A stretch of 64,000 nt of DNA. Origin: Polynucleobacter rarus (GTDB taxonomy: Bacteria > Pseudomonadota > Gammaproteobacteria > Burkholderiales > Burkholderiaceae). Positions within the stretch are counted from its first letter, which is position 1. Each line of letters opens with the position of its first letter. The notes under the pieces are model-generated. The model did no database searches and was not told the origin of the DNA. It was given only the letters and a program-made list of their open reading frames with translations. A program made the position numbers and the translations under genes. The stretch lies in the NCBI RefSeq assembly GCF_003072505.1, contig NZ_NTGB01000001.1, positions 319,290 to 383,289 of the forward strand, in the 5' to 3' direction. Positions 9,730 to 18,975 of the stretch are shown one piece after another.

Positions 9730-10863
9730 ATGCGTATTACAAAGTACCCCCAATTTGGCTTACTAGTTTTAGCCTTGTTAACTATCACTGCTTGTACCAC
9801 GTCATTCACCAATGAATCAATTGACTATAAATCGCAAGGTGAAAAGAAAACGCCTAATTTAAGTGTTCCACCAGATTTATCAATGCCGAATATGGATAAA
9901 AGATACGGCGTTTCTGATGGCGTAGCTACTTTATCGCAGTACAACTCCTCCACGACTAAGGGTAAAGAAGTCGTCAATAAAAATACCGTAACGCCTGAAC
10001 AAGCTGGCTTTAAGATTGAACGAGAGGGTAACCGTCGTTGGATCGTCGCACAAAAGTCAAGCGCTGAGCTCTATCCGAAAATCAAAAGCTTTTGGGAAGA
10101 TACTGGTTTTTTATTAGCAACTGACTCGCCTAACACTGGCATCATGGAAACGGACTGGGCTGAAAACAGAGCAAATATTCCAGACGACATGGTCCGTCGA
10201 TTTTTAGGTAAGAATTTGGAGACGATTTACTCTACTGGTGAGCGGGATAAATTTAGAACTCGTTTAGAAAAATCACCCAAAGGAGAAACAGAAATCTACA
10301 TCTCTCACAAAGGGGCCAAAGAAGAGTTAACAGGCGCTGATAAAAATACGACAATGTGGACAGCTAGACCTTCAGATCCTGAACTAGAGGCAGAGTTGTT
10401 AACCAGAATGTTAGTTTATCTTGGTGCGAGTAATGAAACGGCAAAAACAGCAGTCAAAACTGCCAGCGATACAAGTAAAGCCCGTGTAGCAAGAATACAA
10501 ACAATTGATCAAGTCGATACACTCGTTATCGCTCAAGGTTTTGATCGTGCTTGGCGTGAAGTCGGTTTAGGTTTAGATCGTTCTAATTTCTCGGTAGAGG
10601 ACCGCGATCGCTCAAAGGGTATCTTTTATGTCCGTTATGTGAGGTCTAATCTTGATCCTGTGAAAAAAGAAGGTTGGTTTTCTAGCTTGTTCAGCCCATC
10701 AAAAGAAGACGAGTTGAAAAAAGCTAAAAAATATCAAGTCATTGTGAAATCAGTGGATAACACTTCTACTAAAGTTATAGTGCTTGATGAACTTGGAAAA
10801 GCTACCACACCGGAAGTTGCCAAACCTATCCTAACGATTTTAGATCAACAGGTGGCAATATAA
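9730..10863 (+). CDS. bamC: Outer-membrane assembly lipoprotein BamC
   Basis: Accessory lipoprotein of the BAM complex that inserts beta-barrel proteins into the outer membrane. 377 residues from the ATG at 9730, which follows an AAAAGAGAA ribosome binding site; an ATG at 9712 in frame would add six residues. A signal peptide ends in the lipobox ITAC. The following segment, rich in Pro (PNLSVPPDLSMP), matches the BamD-binding N-terminal stretch, and two helix-grip-type domains follow (about residues 85-210 and 250-375). It sits directly after dapA, as in E. coli. Confidence 0.88.
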   Translation: MRITKYPQFGLLVLALLTITACTTSFTNESIDYKSQGEKKTPNLSVPPDLSMPNMDKRYGVSDGVATLSQYNSSTTKGKEVVNKNTVTPEQAGFKIEREGNRRWIVAQKSSAELYPKIKSFWEDTGFLLATDSPNTGIMETDWAENRANIPDDMVRRFLGKNLETIYSTGERDKFRTRLEKSPKGETEIYISHKGAKEELTGADKNTTMWTARPSDPELEAELLTRMLVYLGASNETAKTAVKTASDTSKARVARIQTIDQVDTLVIAQGFDRAWREVGLGLDRSNFSVEDRDRSKGIFYVRYVRSNLDPVKKEGWFSSLFSPSKEDELKKAKKYQVIVKSVDNTSTKVIVLDELGKATTPEVAKPILTILDQQVAI

Positions 10864-10884
10864 GAAGCGAGTTCCTTTAGATAT

Positions 10885-10927
10885 TTGTCTAGTGAATTGT
10901 CTAGTGAAACTTCTGTTACATTATAAT
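10885..10927 (+). promoter_or_regulatory. Promoter with 12-bp tandem repeat upstream of response-regulator gene
   Basis: A 12-base unit TTGTCTAGTGAA occurs twice in tandem (10885-10896 and 10897-10908). The second copy begins with a -35-like TTGTCT, and a consensus -10 TATAAT lies at 10922-10927. The spacer is 19 bases, slightly long. The tandem unit could be an operator for a regulator, possibly the product of the adjacent gene. Promoter assignment is by eye only. Confidence 0.5.
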
Positions 10928-10963
10928 AAGCACTAAGTCAAATATAAAAGGCATAAAAATTTA

Positions 10964-11623
10964 ATGGCAATTAAAGTATTAATGGTTGATGATTTTCAGA
11001 TACTGATTTGGGGCATTGAGAATCTCATAAAAACTGATTCTAATATTGAGTTGGTGGGTGTCGTTAATACCCATCAACAAGCCTTGGAAGAAATTTATAC
11101 GAAAAATCCAGATGTGGTTTTAATTAATTCTGCCATGTTGGAAGGTGATTCGATTGAACTCATTGCCCAAATCTTAAACATTTCTCAGACTAATATTTTG
11201 GTTATTTCTGGTGCTGAAGAGGGTGAACTACACGATCAAGTGGTTATTAAAGGTGCAAGAGGAATTATTGGCAGAAATGATTCAGCTCAAACCTTGTTAA
11301 AGGCGATTGACAGGATCAATGCTGGAGAAATTTGGGTCAACCGTAATGCAACTTCTCGAATTCTTTTAGAAATTGCTAAAGCTAGCTCTCCTAAAGTTAA
11401 AACTGAGGAACAACTCAAATTAGAGTCTCTCACCAAAAAAGAACATAAAATCATTGAAGCAATCATTGTTAGTTCTGATAAGAGCTACAAGGTAATTGCC
11501 AGTGAACTACACATATCTGAACATACCTTAAGAAATCATTTAGCTGCAATCTATGGCAAGGTGGGAGTCAAAAGTCGTATGGAACTCTATGTATTTTGTT
11601 TAGAGCATTTAAAAAGTGCCTAA
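10964..11623 (+). CDS. LuxR/NarL-type response regulator with degenerate receiver
   Basis: 219-residue two-domain regulator: N-terminal receiver (about 1-120) and C-terminal LuxR-type helix-turn-helix (about 150-215, LTKKEHKIIEAI ... SEHTLRNHLAAIYGKVGV). The acidic pair VDD is present at residues 8-10 and the conserved switch-side Lys is replaced in VIKGARGIIG by a different context. The residue that should be the phosphorylated Asp is Asn55 (PDVVLINSAM). So the protein probably does not work by ordinary phosphorylation. It has its own promoter with a tandem repeat and its own terminator, and there is no histidine kinase nearby. Target genes are unknown. Confidence 0.85.
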   Translation: MAIKVLMVDDFQILIWGIENLIKTDSNIELVGVVNTHQQALEEIYTKNPDVVLINSAMLEGDSIELIAQILNISQTNILVISGAEEGELHDQVVIKGARGIIGRNDSAQTLLKAIDRINAGEIWVNRNATSRILLEIAKASSPKVKTEEQLKLESLTKKEHKIIEAIIVSSDKSYKVIASELHISEHTLRNHLAAIYGKVGVKSRMELYVFCLEHLKSA

Positions 11624-11662
11624 ATCCAGCAATAAACAAAAGAGATTATAAGCAACTTTACC

Positions 11663-11698
11663 AAACGCCACTGCTAAGCTAGTGGCGTTTTGCTTTAA
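11663..11698 (+). terminator. Rho-independent terminator after the response-regulator gene
   Basis: Perfect 9-bp stem AAACGCCAC / GTGGCGTTT (11663-11671 and 11682-11690) with a 10-base loop, followed by TTGCTTT. It lies 40 bases after the stop of the regulator gene. Confidence 0.75.
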
Positions 11699-12022
11699 TG
11701 GTTCCAATTTAAGATAAAATTGCTAATGATGAATGCTTTTGCATCGATTGGATTTGTGGAAGTATCGTTTTAATGATTAGTTTGAATGATCAAATCAGAG
11801 AAGTTGTAGGTTCAGAAAATTAGTTGATTTAAGCGCTGAGCAAACAATGACATCACGTTGATTTTACAAGATAAGTTGTAGATGTTTTTCAGTCTTTTTA
11901 TGTTATGAAAATACAAAAAAGTCTAAAATTTTTAATTAATTTTTTTTGAAAAAAAGTACTAAAATTTCGAACTAAATAGATTTATAGTACAAATATACTA
12001 TTTTTTAAATTGGATGTAAACC
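11699..12022. other. AT-rich gap between regulator terminator and TolC-like gene
   Basis: No credible gene. An ATG at 11773 opens only a 16-codon frame (MISLNDQIREVVGSEN). The last 120 bases are very A/T-rich and could hold the promoter of the TolC-like gene, or be what is left where its 5' end was lost. No signal-peptide-encoding remnant is recognisable. Confidence 0.4.
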
Positions 12023-13576
12023 TTGATTTCAATTGACTCTGACATGATGTTGAATTCAAATTTTAAACTACTGATTAATAAAATCTCGTGGATTCAAGTT
12101 ACGGAGCGAGATGCCTTTTTAGAACAGTCAAAACTCATGGAGAAATTTTTCGTTAACGGCGAAAGTTCAAAAACTGATGTTTTAGAGTCATTAGCTGCTT
12201 ATCGAATTTCTATGTCAAAAATTATTGATATTGAATATAACCTAGAAAACGCTCGTCGAAAACAGGTTGATATAATTGGTTATCCGGCAACTATACAAGA
12301 AATAACCCCAATTGATCGTCGGTTTCAAGCTTTGCCAATGTCATTCAAAAGCTTTACAGAACGGCGGGACGTGACGATGTTAAATAGCTCTCAAATTAAG
12401 GCTCAAGCTTTCCAAACTGAAGTGGCGTTGAGGGAGTATGAGAAAGCAGTTGCGGGTAAATATCCAGTGGTAAATTTAGTTGGTACACTTTCGAGTCAAA
12501 CTTCAGCTACATTAACTTCTATCGGCCTTGGTTACAATCAAAACTACATCGGTATCCAAGTAACAGTTCCGATTTATACGGGTGGTGAAAGTGACGCGAG
12601 AATTGCACAAACTTACGCAGCCTATGAAAAAGCGAAGGCAGATTTTGATGCGACGCGAGATCAAACGATTACCGAATTAAAAAAACAATACGATATAGTC
12701 CAAACAAGTATTGAAAAGATTAAAGCTATTAGCCAAGCGGTCGACTCTTCTACAGAGTTAGTCAAGGCGATGCAAAAAAGCGTTCAATTTGGAGAAAGAG
12801 CGAACGTGGATCTATTGAATGCGCAAAAGTCACTTTCTAACAATAATCGTGACCTCGCCCAAGCCAAATATAATTATCTCATTGCGTTTCTTAAAATGGG
12901 TCAATTGAGTGGTACGCTTGACTTAGATCGTTTTACGCAAATCACCAAGTATTTTGAAGATCCAACAAAACCACCAGTTCGGATTGCCGTCTTTAAAAAG
13001 GAAGAACCGAGTGAGAATAAATTTAATATTGTTGAGAACTTTAACCTTGACAGGAAAGTGACAGAATATGGCACAGCTCCATCAGTAGCTTCAACGATTG
13101 TTACACCACCCACTGTCAAGGAATCTCCTGGAACTTATAAAAGTATGGTTACTTTAGAAGAGCCTAAAGTACCTATGGCACCTATAGCGTCCAAAGATTC
13201 CGTTAATCTACGACCAAATAAATCAAGCTTATCAGCTAAGCAAGATGTTGCTATACCTGATGCGAATAGTCCCAAATCAATCAGTGCCAAAGCTAAAAAC
13301 ACGAAACCAACGCCACTCAAACCGCCTTTACCAGATCCTGAAGTCGCAAACATGGTTTATATCCCGGATCCAGTCCGTTACCGTGTGTTCACTAGCGATC
13401 CCTTACCAACACCTAAAGTTGTAGTTGAACCAGTTAACTCGAAATATTCTGCTGTCAAAACAACTCCAGAAGTGGTTGAACCTACGAAAGTAAGTGCTGC
13501 AGTGGTGGAGACTAAGCCTATCAAACCCATCCCAAAGAAAACGATTGATATTATTCCGATAGATCAGATTCCCTAA
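12023..13576 (+). CDS. TolC-family outer-membrane protein, N-terminally short, with Pro-rich tail
   Basis: Residues about 20-310 match the TolC/OEP fold from the middle of the first repeat (GESSKTDVLESLAAYRIS) through the second repeat (KYPVVNLVGTLSSQ, VTVPIYTGGESDARIAQ, ANVDLLNAQKSL). The usual signal peptide and first helix-strand region, perhaps 130 residues, are absent. An in-frame stop lies six bases before the TTG start at 12023, so they are not simply missed. After residue 310 a 200-residue low-complexity tail rich in Pro, Lys, Val and Thr follows, not typical of TolC. No membrane-fusion or ABC exporter gene is adjacent. This may be a 5'-deleted, no longer exported gene; the frame is otherwise intact. 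Confidence 0.6.
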   Translation: MISIDSDMMLNSNFKLLINKISWIQVTERDAFLEQSKLMEKFFVNGESSKTDVLESLAAYRISMSKIIDIEYNLENARRKQVDIIGYPATIQEITPIDRRFQALPMSFKSFTERRDVTMLNSSQIKAQAFQTEVALREYEKAVAGKYPVVNLVGTLSSQTSATLTSIGLGYNQNYIGIQVTVPIYTGGESDARIAQTYAAYEKAKADFDATRDQTITELKKQYDIVQTSIEKIKAISQAVDSSTELVKAMQKSVQFGERANVDLLNAQKSLSNNNRDLAQAKYNYLIAFLKMGQLSGTLDLDRFTQITKYFEDPTKPPVRIAVFKKEEPSENKFNIVENFNLDRKVTEYGTAPSVASTIVTPPTVKESPGTYKSMVTLEEPKVPMAPIASKDSVNLRPNKSSLSAKQDVAIPDANSPKSISAKAKNTKPTPLKPPLPDPEVANMVYIPDPVRYRVFTSDPLPTPKVVVEPVNSKYSAVKTTPEVVEPTKVSAAVVETKPIKPIPKKTIDIIPIDQIP

Positions 13577-13640
13577 TCTAAACTGAAACACGAAGCTAAA
13601 ACACTAAGCTAAAAAAGCTAAAGTAAAACAGAAACAAATG

Positions 13641-13677
13641 GACGAAAAAAAAACCGCATAAGCGGCTTTTTTTGCAA
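13641..13677. terminator. Bidirectional terminator between convergent genes
   Basis: Short CCGC-ATAA-GCGG hairpin (about 13654-13665) flanked by a run of nine A on the left and seven T on the right, so it can act on both strands. It lies between the TolC-like gene (plus) and the Ala-rich lipoprotein gene (minus). Confidence 0.65.
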
Positions 13678-13690
13678 ACAAAGTAACGAA

Positions 13691-13885
13691 TTACTTAGCA
13701 GCAGGGGCAGCAGCTGGAGCTTCAGCAGCTTTAACAGCTTCAGCAGCATCTTTAGCAGCTTCTGCAGGAGCAGCAGCTGGAGCTTCAGCAGCAGGTGCTG
13801 GAGCTGGTTCAGCTGGCTTTTCTGTTTTGCTGCAAGCAGCGATTGATAAAGCAAATAATGTAGCTAATAATAGTGACTTGTTCAT
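13691..13885 (-). CDS. Small Ala/Pro/Glu-rich lipoprotein
   Basis: 64-residue secreted lipoprotein. A signal peptide MNKSLLLATLFALSIAAC ends in a clear lipobox (IAAC). The mature part is almost entirely Ala, Pro, Glu and Lys (EPAPAPAAEAPAAAPAEA), so it should be an extended flexible chain anchored to the outer membrane. A ribosome binding site (AAGGATT) precedes the ATG. Such low-complexity lipoproteins are common in Burkholderiales and have no assigned function. Convergent with the TolC-like gene and sharing the terminator. Confidence 0.8.
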   Translation of the reverse strand: MNKSLLLATLFALSIAACSKTEKPAEPAPAPAAEAPAAAPAEAAKDAAEAVKAAEAPAAAPAAK

Positions 13886-14039
13886 TTGAATAATCCTTTA
13901 AAATTTTTTAAAAATACAATAATTACCGGTAATTAATGTTGGAATTAAATTTTAATCCAATCTGAATTATAGCTAAAAGTTATTTCATTACTGTCATAAG
14001 CGTTAATTAAGGGCAATTTGGTTTTAAGGGATTAAAAAT

Positions 14040-15248
14040 TCACTCACCTGGAGCATAGGCACCTAACTCAAACCAACCATCTAAATATCCCTCATAGACG
14101 GGTTCAAACATGGAGGCATAAGACAAAAATCTGCGACACTGTTTGGGCGCAAAGCCTCTTTGATGGGCAAACAGTAGCCATGATTCAAACGCATCTGATT
14201 TTTTGTCTAAATATGTCAGTAAGGCACCATTACAAAATAAATAGTCACCACTGATATTGAGTCTCGTTTGTGGGTGCACTACTAGACCTTCTTGGACGAT
14301 GATTTTTCTGAACTGTGCTTCGCTTAAAGGTTCAAACGGCGGTGAGAAGACTACCGTAGGCTTTGGTTCACTCAAAATTTCGCCTAAAGTGAATTCCAGC
14401 AACTCTTCTAACTCTTGACCGTGCCATGGCAGTTCGTGAAAACGGTGCTTCACCGACTGAATGACGGGGGAAGGGATTTTGGCAGGGCGATCACTGGCTA
14501 CTTGGCCTGCATCGGTTAATAGGTCAGACAGACTTAGATCATCTTCTAGTTGATCGGCTAAACGCCACAGCGTCTCTTGAATCAGCTCACGATAACTAGG
14601 TGCTCTAAAGCCTACTGACCAAGTTTGTGTGCCAGGATCAAGCGCTACACCGTTGTGTGCCACTTGTGGTGGCAAATAAAGCATATCGCCCGGCTCAAGG
14701 ACCCACTCATCGGTGGGGTTGAAGTTTTCGAGTATTTTTAATGGCAAATCTTCGATAAATCGTTTATCGGGATTGCTCTGAATCTCCCACTTACGGCGAC
14801 CTGACATTTGGATCAAGAAGACATCGTAAGAATCCAGGTGAGGACCAACTCCACCACCAGGACCGGCAATACTAATCATTAAATCGTCCAGACGATAATC
14901 TGGAATAAAGCGAAACCAAGACAACACTTTTGCCGCTGCAGGGTGCCAGCCTTCCATCCCCTGAATCAGCATCGTCCAGTTTTTTTCCGTAATTTTAGGA
15001 ATTCCTCTGGCAGATTGTGGTCCGTGCTTGAGTCGCCAAGGATGACTTTGAATGACTCTAGATTCGACCAATTCGTGCTTGGCTAAATCATTCAGTTCAG
15101 CTGCGCTAATGGGGCTCTCAAGCCCTTTAGACATACCAAAAGCGGGAATTGCACCGCGCACTAATAAGGGTTTTTTTTGCCAGTAATCACGCATGAATTC
15201 ACTTGGACTTAAATTGCCAAGTAAAGCCCACGGATCACGAAGGGGCAT
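14040..15248 (-). CDS. roxA: JmjC/cupin ribosomal-protein hydroxylase (RoxA/YcfD type)
   Basis: 2-oxoglutarate/Fe(II)-dependent oxygenase; the E. coli homologue YcfD hydroxylates an arginine of ribosomal protein L16. 402 residues from the ATG at 15248 (a TTG 39 bases upstream is an alternative). The JmjC core shows the iron ligands in GPHLDSYDVFLIQ (His and Asp) and the distal His in PQVAHNGVA. The SGRRKWEIQ segment after the first motif is typical of the group. The C-terminal winged-helix region follows. It diverges from the slyD-like gene, with about 50 bases between starts. The identity of the hydroxylated target is by homology only. Confidence 0.85.
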   Translation of the reverse strand: MPLRDPWALLGNLSPSEFMRDYWQKKPLLVRGAIPAFGMSKGLESPISAAELNDLAKHELVESRVIQSHPWRLKHGPQSARGIPKITEKNWTMLIQGMEGWHPAAAKVLSWFRFIPDYRLDDLMISIAGPGGGVGPHLDSYDVFLIQMSGRRKWEIQSNPDKRFIEDLPLKILENFNPTDEWVLEPGDMLYLPPQVAHNGVALDPGTQTWSVGFRAPSYRELIQETLWRLADQLEDDLSLSDLLTDAGQVASDRPAKIPSPVIQSVKHRFHELPWHGQELEELLEFTLGEILSEPKPTVVFSPPFEPLSEAQFRKIIVQEGLVVHPQTRLNISGDYLFCNGALLTYLDKKSDAFESWLLFAHQRGFAPKQCRRFLSYASMFEPVYEGYLDGWFELGAYAPGE

Positions 15249-15301
15249 TGGAAAAGGTGGAGTTGGGGGAGTGTAAATTAGTTTCAAGTAAAATATCTTT
15301 A

Positions 15302-15910
15302 ATGATGAAAATTGAAAAAAATACTGTCGTATCGTTAATATACCGCCTAACTGATGCGCAAGACAATCTTATTGAAGAATCTTCTGATCCAATGGTCTAT
15401 CTCCATGGTGGATATGCCGGCACTTTTCCAAAAATTGAGGAGTTGCTAGAGTCTCAGGAGATTGGTTTTGAAACCAAGGTCCAATTGGAACCGCAAGACG
15501 CTTTTGGCGAATATGATGCGGAATTGCTCCGAATTGAGAATAGAGATCGCTTTCCAGAACCTCTGGAAGTTGGGATGCAGTTTGAAGGGATTCCAAGTAC
15601 GGATGAAGAGGAAGACGAGAATGCAGAATTCGCCGACCCGGATGATGAAGATCTAGACTCTTTGATATATACGATTACTGATCTTGCCGAAGATCGCGTG
15701 GTTTTAGACGCTAATCACCCACTCGCTGGGATAGCTTTGCGGTTTTGGCTACAAGTAACCGATGTTCGACCTGCCAGTACAGAAGAAATTGAAAACGGTC
15801 GTGCCAATGATCAAATTGGCTTGCAAGTAGATCAATTTGAGGAAGAGGATTACGAGAACTTAGATGATCTATTGCCACCTGAGTCGGATCGTCCTGGAAC
15901 TTTGCATTAA
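15302..15910 (+). CDS. slyD: SlyD-like FKBP peptidyl-prolyl isomerase
   Basis: FKBP-type isomerase with an inserted chaperone flap, about 202 residues from the double ATG at 15302/15305. The FKBP core is split: MKIEKNTVVSLIYRL ... IEESSDPMVYLHG at the start and VLDANHPLAGIALRFWLQV after the insert. LDANHPLAG is the SlyD hallmark. The insert (about residues 95-130) is unusually acidic (DEEEDENAEFADPDDED). The C-terminus is acidic, not the His-rich metal-binding tail of E. coli SlyD, so nickel binding is unlikely. Divergent from roxA. Confidence 0.88.
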   Translation: MMKIEKNTVVSLIYRLTDAQDNLIEESSDPMVYLHGGYAGTFPKIEELLESQEIGFETKVQLEPQDAFGEYDAELLRIENRDRFPEPLEVGMQFEGIPSTDEEEDENAEFADPDDEDLDSLIYTITDLAEDRVVLDANHPLAGIALRFWLQVTDVRPASTEEIENGRANDQIGLQVDQFEEEDYENLDDLLPPESDRPGTLH

Positions 15911-15946
15911 TAATCGGTAAGTTTCCATTTCCTTAACAAGGATGCC

Positions 15947-16237
15947 ATGAAACCTTCACAGGCACTTGAGTCAAATAGAATCGCTATTCGCGCTATTGTA
16001 GAGCGCCACCGAGCTGGTAATGCCCGAGTTTTTGATTCAGTCCTGCGCGGTGAAGATAACGAAGATAGTGATCTTGACATCTTAATTGACCCAACTTCTG
16101 AAACCACTTACTTTGACATTGGTGCTATCAGGCATGAGCTATTGCAATTGCTGGGTGTACCTGTAGATGTTCTAACTCCGAACGCATTGCCTGACCGCTT
16201 TAGAGCCCAAGTCCTCGCAGAAGCCAAACCAATTTAG
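15947..16237 (+). CDS. MntA-like minimal nucleotidyltransferase (antitoxin), partner absent
   Basis: 96-residue nucleotidyltransferase-fold protein like the MntA antitoxins that AMPylate HEPN toxins. The catalytic Asp pair is visible in EDSDLDILID. The family motif GSx10DxD is altered at its first residue: it reads FDSVLRGED where FGS is expected. The usual neighbour, a HEPN-domain (DUF86) toxin, is missing: 75 gene-free bases follow and then convergent mutS. It is therefore either a solitary antitoxin or a decaying remnant. A good ribosome binding site (AACAAGGATG) precedes the start. Confidence 0.8.
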   Translation: MKPSQALESNRIAIRAIVERHRAGNARVFDSVLRGEDNEDSDLDILIDPTSETTYFDIGAIRHELLQLLGVPVDVLTPNALPDRFRAQVLAEAKPI

Positions 16238-16312
16238 ACAAATACATTAATAACTTGTGGTTGACTATTTGATTGAATGGTTTTGCAACTTACCATTCAT
16301 TACTAACTTTAA

Positions 16313-18970
16313 TTACTTCTGCAGATTCTTTAATTGATACAAAGCCTCTAAGGCCTGCTTGGGACTTAATGAGTCGGGGTCAAGCTCTTGTATAGCGATT
16401 TCAAGCGCACTGGGTTCTGAAGGTAAATAAGCCTCTATTGACGTCTGCTCTGTTAGATCGGCATGGTTAGACGTTTGAGCAAATAAATCCGCTTGCGAGC
16501 CCGAACCCTCCGCACTCTTTGCTTCTAATTGACTTAGTTTTTTTCTAGCTTGCAAAATCACTGATTTGGGCACACCAGCTAAGCTCGCTACTTGTAACCC
16601 GTAACTTTGGCTGGCATGGCCAGGTTTGACCTGATGTAAGAATATAAGGTTCTTGCCTTGCTCCATCGCTGATAAGTGCACATTGGTACACTGTGCATAG
16701 CTACTTGGTAAGCTAGCTAACTCCAAATAATGCGTAGCAAATAAACAATAACTTTGATTTTGTTCTAATAAATGTTTGGCAATCGACCAAGCGAGGGCTA
16801 GGCCATCAAAGGTTGAGGTACCGCGGCCAATTTCATCCATTAAAACTAAACTATTAGGCGTAGCGCGGTGCAAAATACCCGCTGCTTCAGTCATTTCTAC
16901 CATGAAGGTGGAACGACCACTCGCCAAATCATCCGAAGCACCAATCCTCGTAAAGATTTGATCAATTGGCCCGAGCACAGCTTTACTAGCTGGTACATAA
17001 GACCCAAGGTAGGCCATTAAGGTAATTAAGGCAACTTGGCGCATATACGTAGATTTACCACCCATATTCGGTCCCGTAATCATGAGCATGCGACGACTAG
17101 AGTTAAAAACGCAGTCGTTCCCACTAAAAGATAAAGATTTTTTAGCGAGTTGGGCTTCCACCACTGGGTGGCGACCATTTTCGATCTGTATCATTGCTGG
17201 CTCTACTAATTCGGGCTTAACCCAATTTAGAACATGTGCTTTGACGGCGAAGGAGCAGAGCAAATCAATTTGCGCTAAAGCCTTAGCAATTTTCTGAATC
17301 AAGGGAACTTCAGTCTGCAACTGGTCAATGAGCTCATCAAATAATTGGCGCTCCAGAGCAAAACTTTTTTCTTTTGCGGAGAGGGCTTTATCTTCAAAAG
17401 CTTTGAGTTCTGGGGTGATGTAACGTTCCGCATTTTTGAGCGTTTGGCGGCGTTGATAATCGAGCGGCACTTTATCGGTTTGACCATGCGTGACTTCTAT
17501 AAAAAAGCCGTGTACTTTATTGAACTCGACCCGCAGTGTATTGATCCCCGTACGTGCTCGTTCACGCCCCTCTAAATCAATTAAAAACTGTCCTGTATTG
17601 GCGCTCAGTAAGCGTAGCTCATCCAGTGTGGCATCATAGCCGTCAGCAATCACTCCGCCTTCCCGCAGGATTGCAGCAGGCTCTGGCATGATCGCGCGCG
17701 TCAATAAATCAGACAGGGCAGCAGGGGTATCTAAATCACTGGTCAGTTGACGAAGGTAGGAGCCTTCTTGTCCAAAGATTTGTAGTAACTCTTGCGCTTT
17801 GGGGAGTATTTGAAGCGTATCACGCAGGCTAGCCAAATCTCTTGGCCGGATGGATCGTAGAGCAATCCGACTGGCAATACGTTCAATATCTGCAATTTGT
17901 TTTAGAAAGCTGCGGATTTCTTGCAACACGAAATATTCACCGAGCAACATTTCAATCGCTTGGTGTCGTTTTGCGGTCTCTGTTTGGGAACGCAAAGGGT
18001 GATGAATACAGTGACGCAGTAAACGCGAACCCATCGGGTTTTCGCAGGCATCTAATAATGAAAATAAGGTTGGCTCACTCTCACCCCGAAGGGTTTGAGT
18101 CAACTCTAAATTACGCCGGGTGGCAGCGTCCATGCTAATAAACGATTGATGGTTTTCGAGCACACAGGTCGGTATATGCGGTAACTTACCTTCCCAACCT
18201 AAGCCTTGGGTATGCGCCGCAAAAGACAGTAGGGCGGATAAAGCAGTAAATGCTAGTGCATGCTCACCAACCTGATCAATGCCAATCGCTTGTAAATCGG
18301 GTAAATCTAACAACTGTGTGAGACGCGCTTGACCTTCTTGTGCACTCCATAGCCAAGAAGGTACCAAGCCTTGATCGGGGGGAGCTAGCGAAGCAATATC
18401 TTGGGTTAAATGTGTCAATAGCTCAGCCTGTTCGGTCACACATAACCACTGAGCTGGTGCTATCCGAGCAATATGTTGGGCAAAGTCAGTCTGTGGGCAG
18501 GTCGTGATTCTTAAGTCACCACTAGCGAGGGTTAACCAAGCAATCCCGACTGTTTGGTGCTGCGCGAAGCAAGCCATTAAGGTGGCATCTTGTCGCTCGC
18601 TAAGTAAGGCTTTATCCGTGAGGGTGCCTGGCGTTAAGATGCGCATGACTTTGCGCTCAACCGGTCCTTTACTCGTCGCAGGATCGCCTATCTGTTCGCA
18701 AATAGCAACGCTTTGCCCGGCTTGAATTAATTTCGCTAAATACTGTTCAGCGGAATGGTAGGGCACACCTGCCATTTTGATGGGCTCGCCATTCGAAGCC
18801 CCTCTTTGGGTGAGGGTAATGCCTAAAATGCGAGAAGCAATCACCGCATCGTCGAAAAACAACTCATAAAAATCGCCCATCCGAAAAAAGAGCAGGGCAT
18901 GTGGGTTTTGCGATTTGATCCGCAAAAATTGTTGCATAGCAGGAGAGTGACCAGCAAATGCCTCCGACAT
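16313..18970 (-). CDS. mutS: DNA mismatch repair protein MutS
   Basis: Mismatch-recognition ATPase, 885 residues, normal for the family. The N-terminal mismatch-binding motif [11 protein letters not shown] (Phe-x-Glu type) is at about residue 29. The C-terminal ATPase has Walker [36 protein letters not shown] and FATHYLELA. It is the last gene of a minus-strand group trmJ-cysE-mutS with gaps of 8 and 5 bases. mutL is not in the window. Confidence 0.97.
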   Translation of the reverse strand: MSEAFAGHSPAMQQFLRIKSQNPHALLFFRMGDFYELFFDDAVIASRILGITLTQRGASNGEPIKMAGVPYHSAEQYLAKLIQAGQSVAICEQIGDPATSKGPVERKVMRILTPGTLTDKALLSERQDATLMACFAQHQTVGIAWLTLASGDLRITTCPQTDFAQHIARIAPAQWLCVTEQAELLTHLTQDIASLAPPDQGLVPSWLWSAQEGQARLTQLLDLPDLQAIGIDQVGEHALAFTALSALLSFAAHTQGLGWEGKLPHIPTCVLENHQSFISMDAATRRNLELTQTLRGESEPTLFSLLDACENPMGSRLLRHCIHHPLRSQTETAKRHQAIEMLLGEYFVLQEIRSFLKQIADIERIASRIALRSIRPRDLASLRDTLQILPKAQELLQIFGQEGSYLRQLTSDLDTPAALSDLLTRAIMPEPAAILREGGVIADGYDATLDELRLLSANTGQFLIDLEGRERARTGINTLRVEFNKVHGFFIEVTHGQTDKVPLDYQRRQTLKNAERYITPELKAFEDKALSAKEKSFALERQLFDELIDQLQTEVPLIQKIAKALAQIDLLCSFAVKAHVLNWVKPELVEPAMIQIENGRHPVVEAQLAKKSLSFSGNDCVFNSSRRMLMITGPNMGGKSTYMRQVALITLMAYLGSYVPASKAVLGPIDQIFTRIGASDDLASGRSTFMVEMTEAAGILHRATPNSLVLMDEIGRGTSTFDGLALAWSIAKHLLEQNQSYCLFATHYLELASLPSSYAQCTNVHLSAMEQGKNLIFLHQVKPGHASQSYGLQVASLAGVPKSVILQARKKLSQLEAKSAEGSGSQADLFAQTSNHADLTEQTSIEAYLPSEPSALEIAIQELDPDSLSPKQALEALYQLKNLQK

Positions 18971-18975
18971 GGTAA

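Noticed and set aside
13618..13854. Leu-rich minus-strand frame over the small lipoprotein gene
   Set aside because: It is an alternative frame of the Ala/Pro-rich repeat; the lipoprotein frame has the signal peptide, lipobox and ribosome binding site.
16274..16299. Hairpin TGAATGG/CCATTCA between the MntA-like gene and mutS as a terminator
   Set aside because: The stem is only 7 bp and no T-run follows on either strand.
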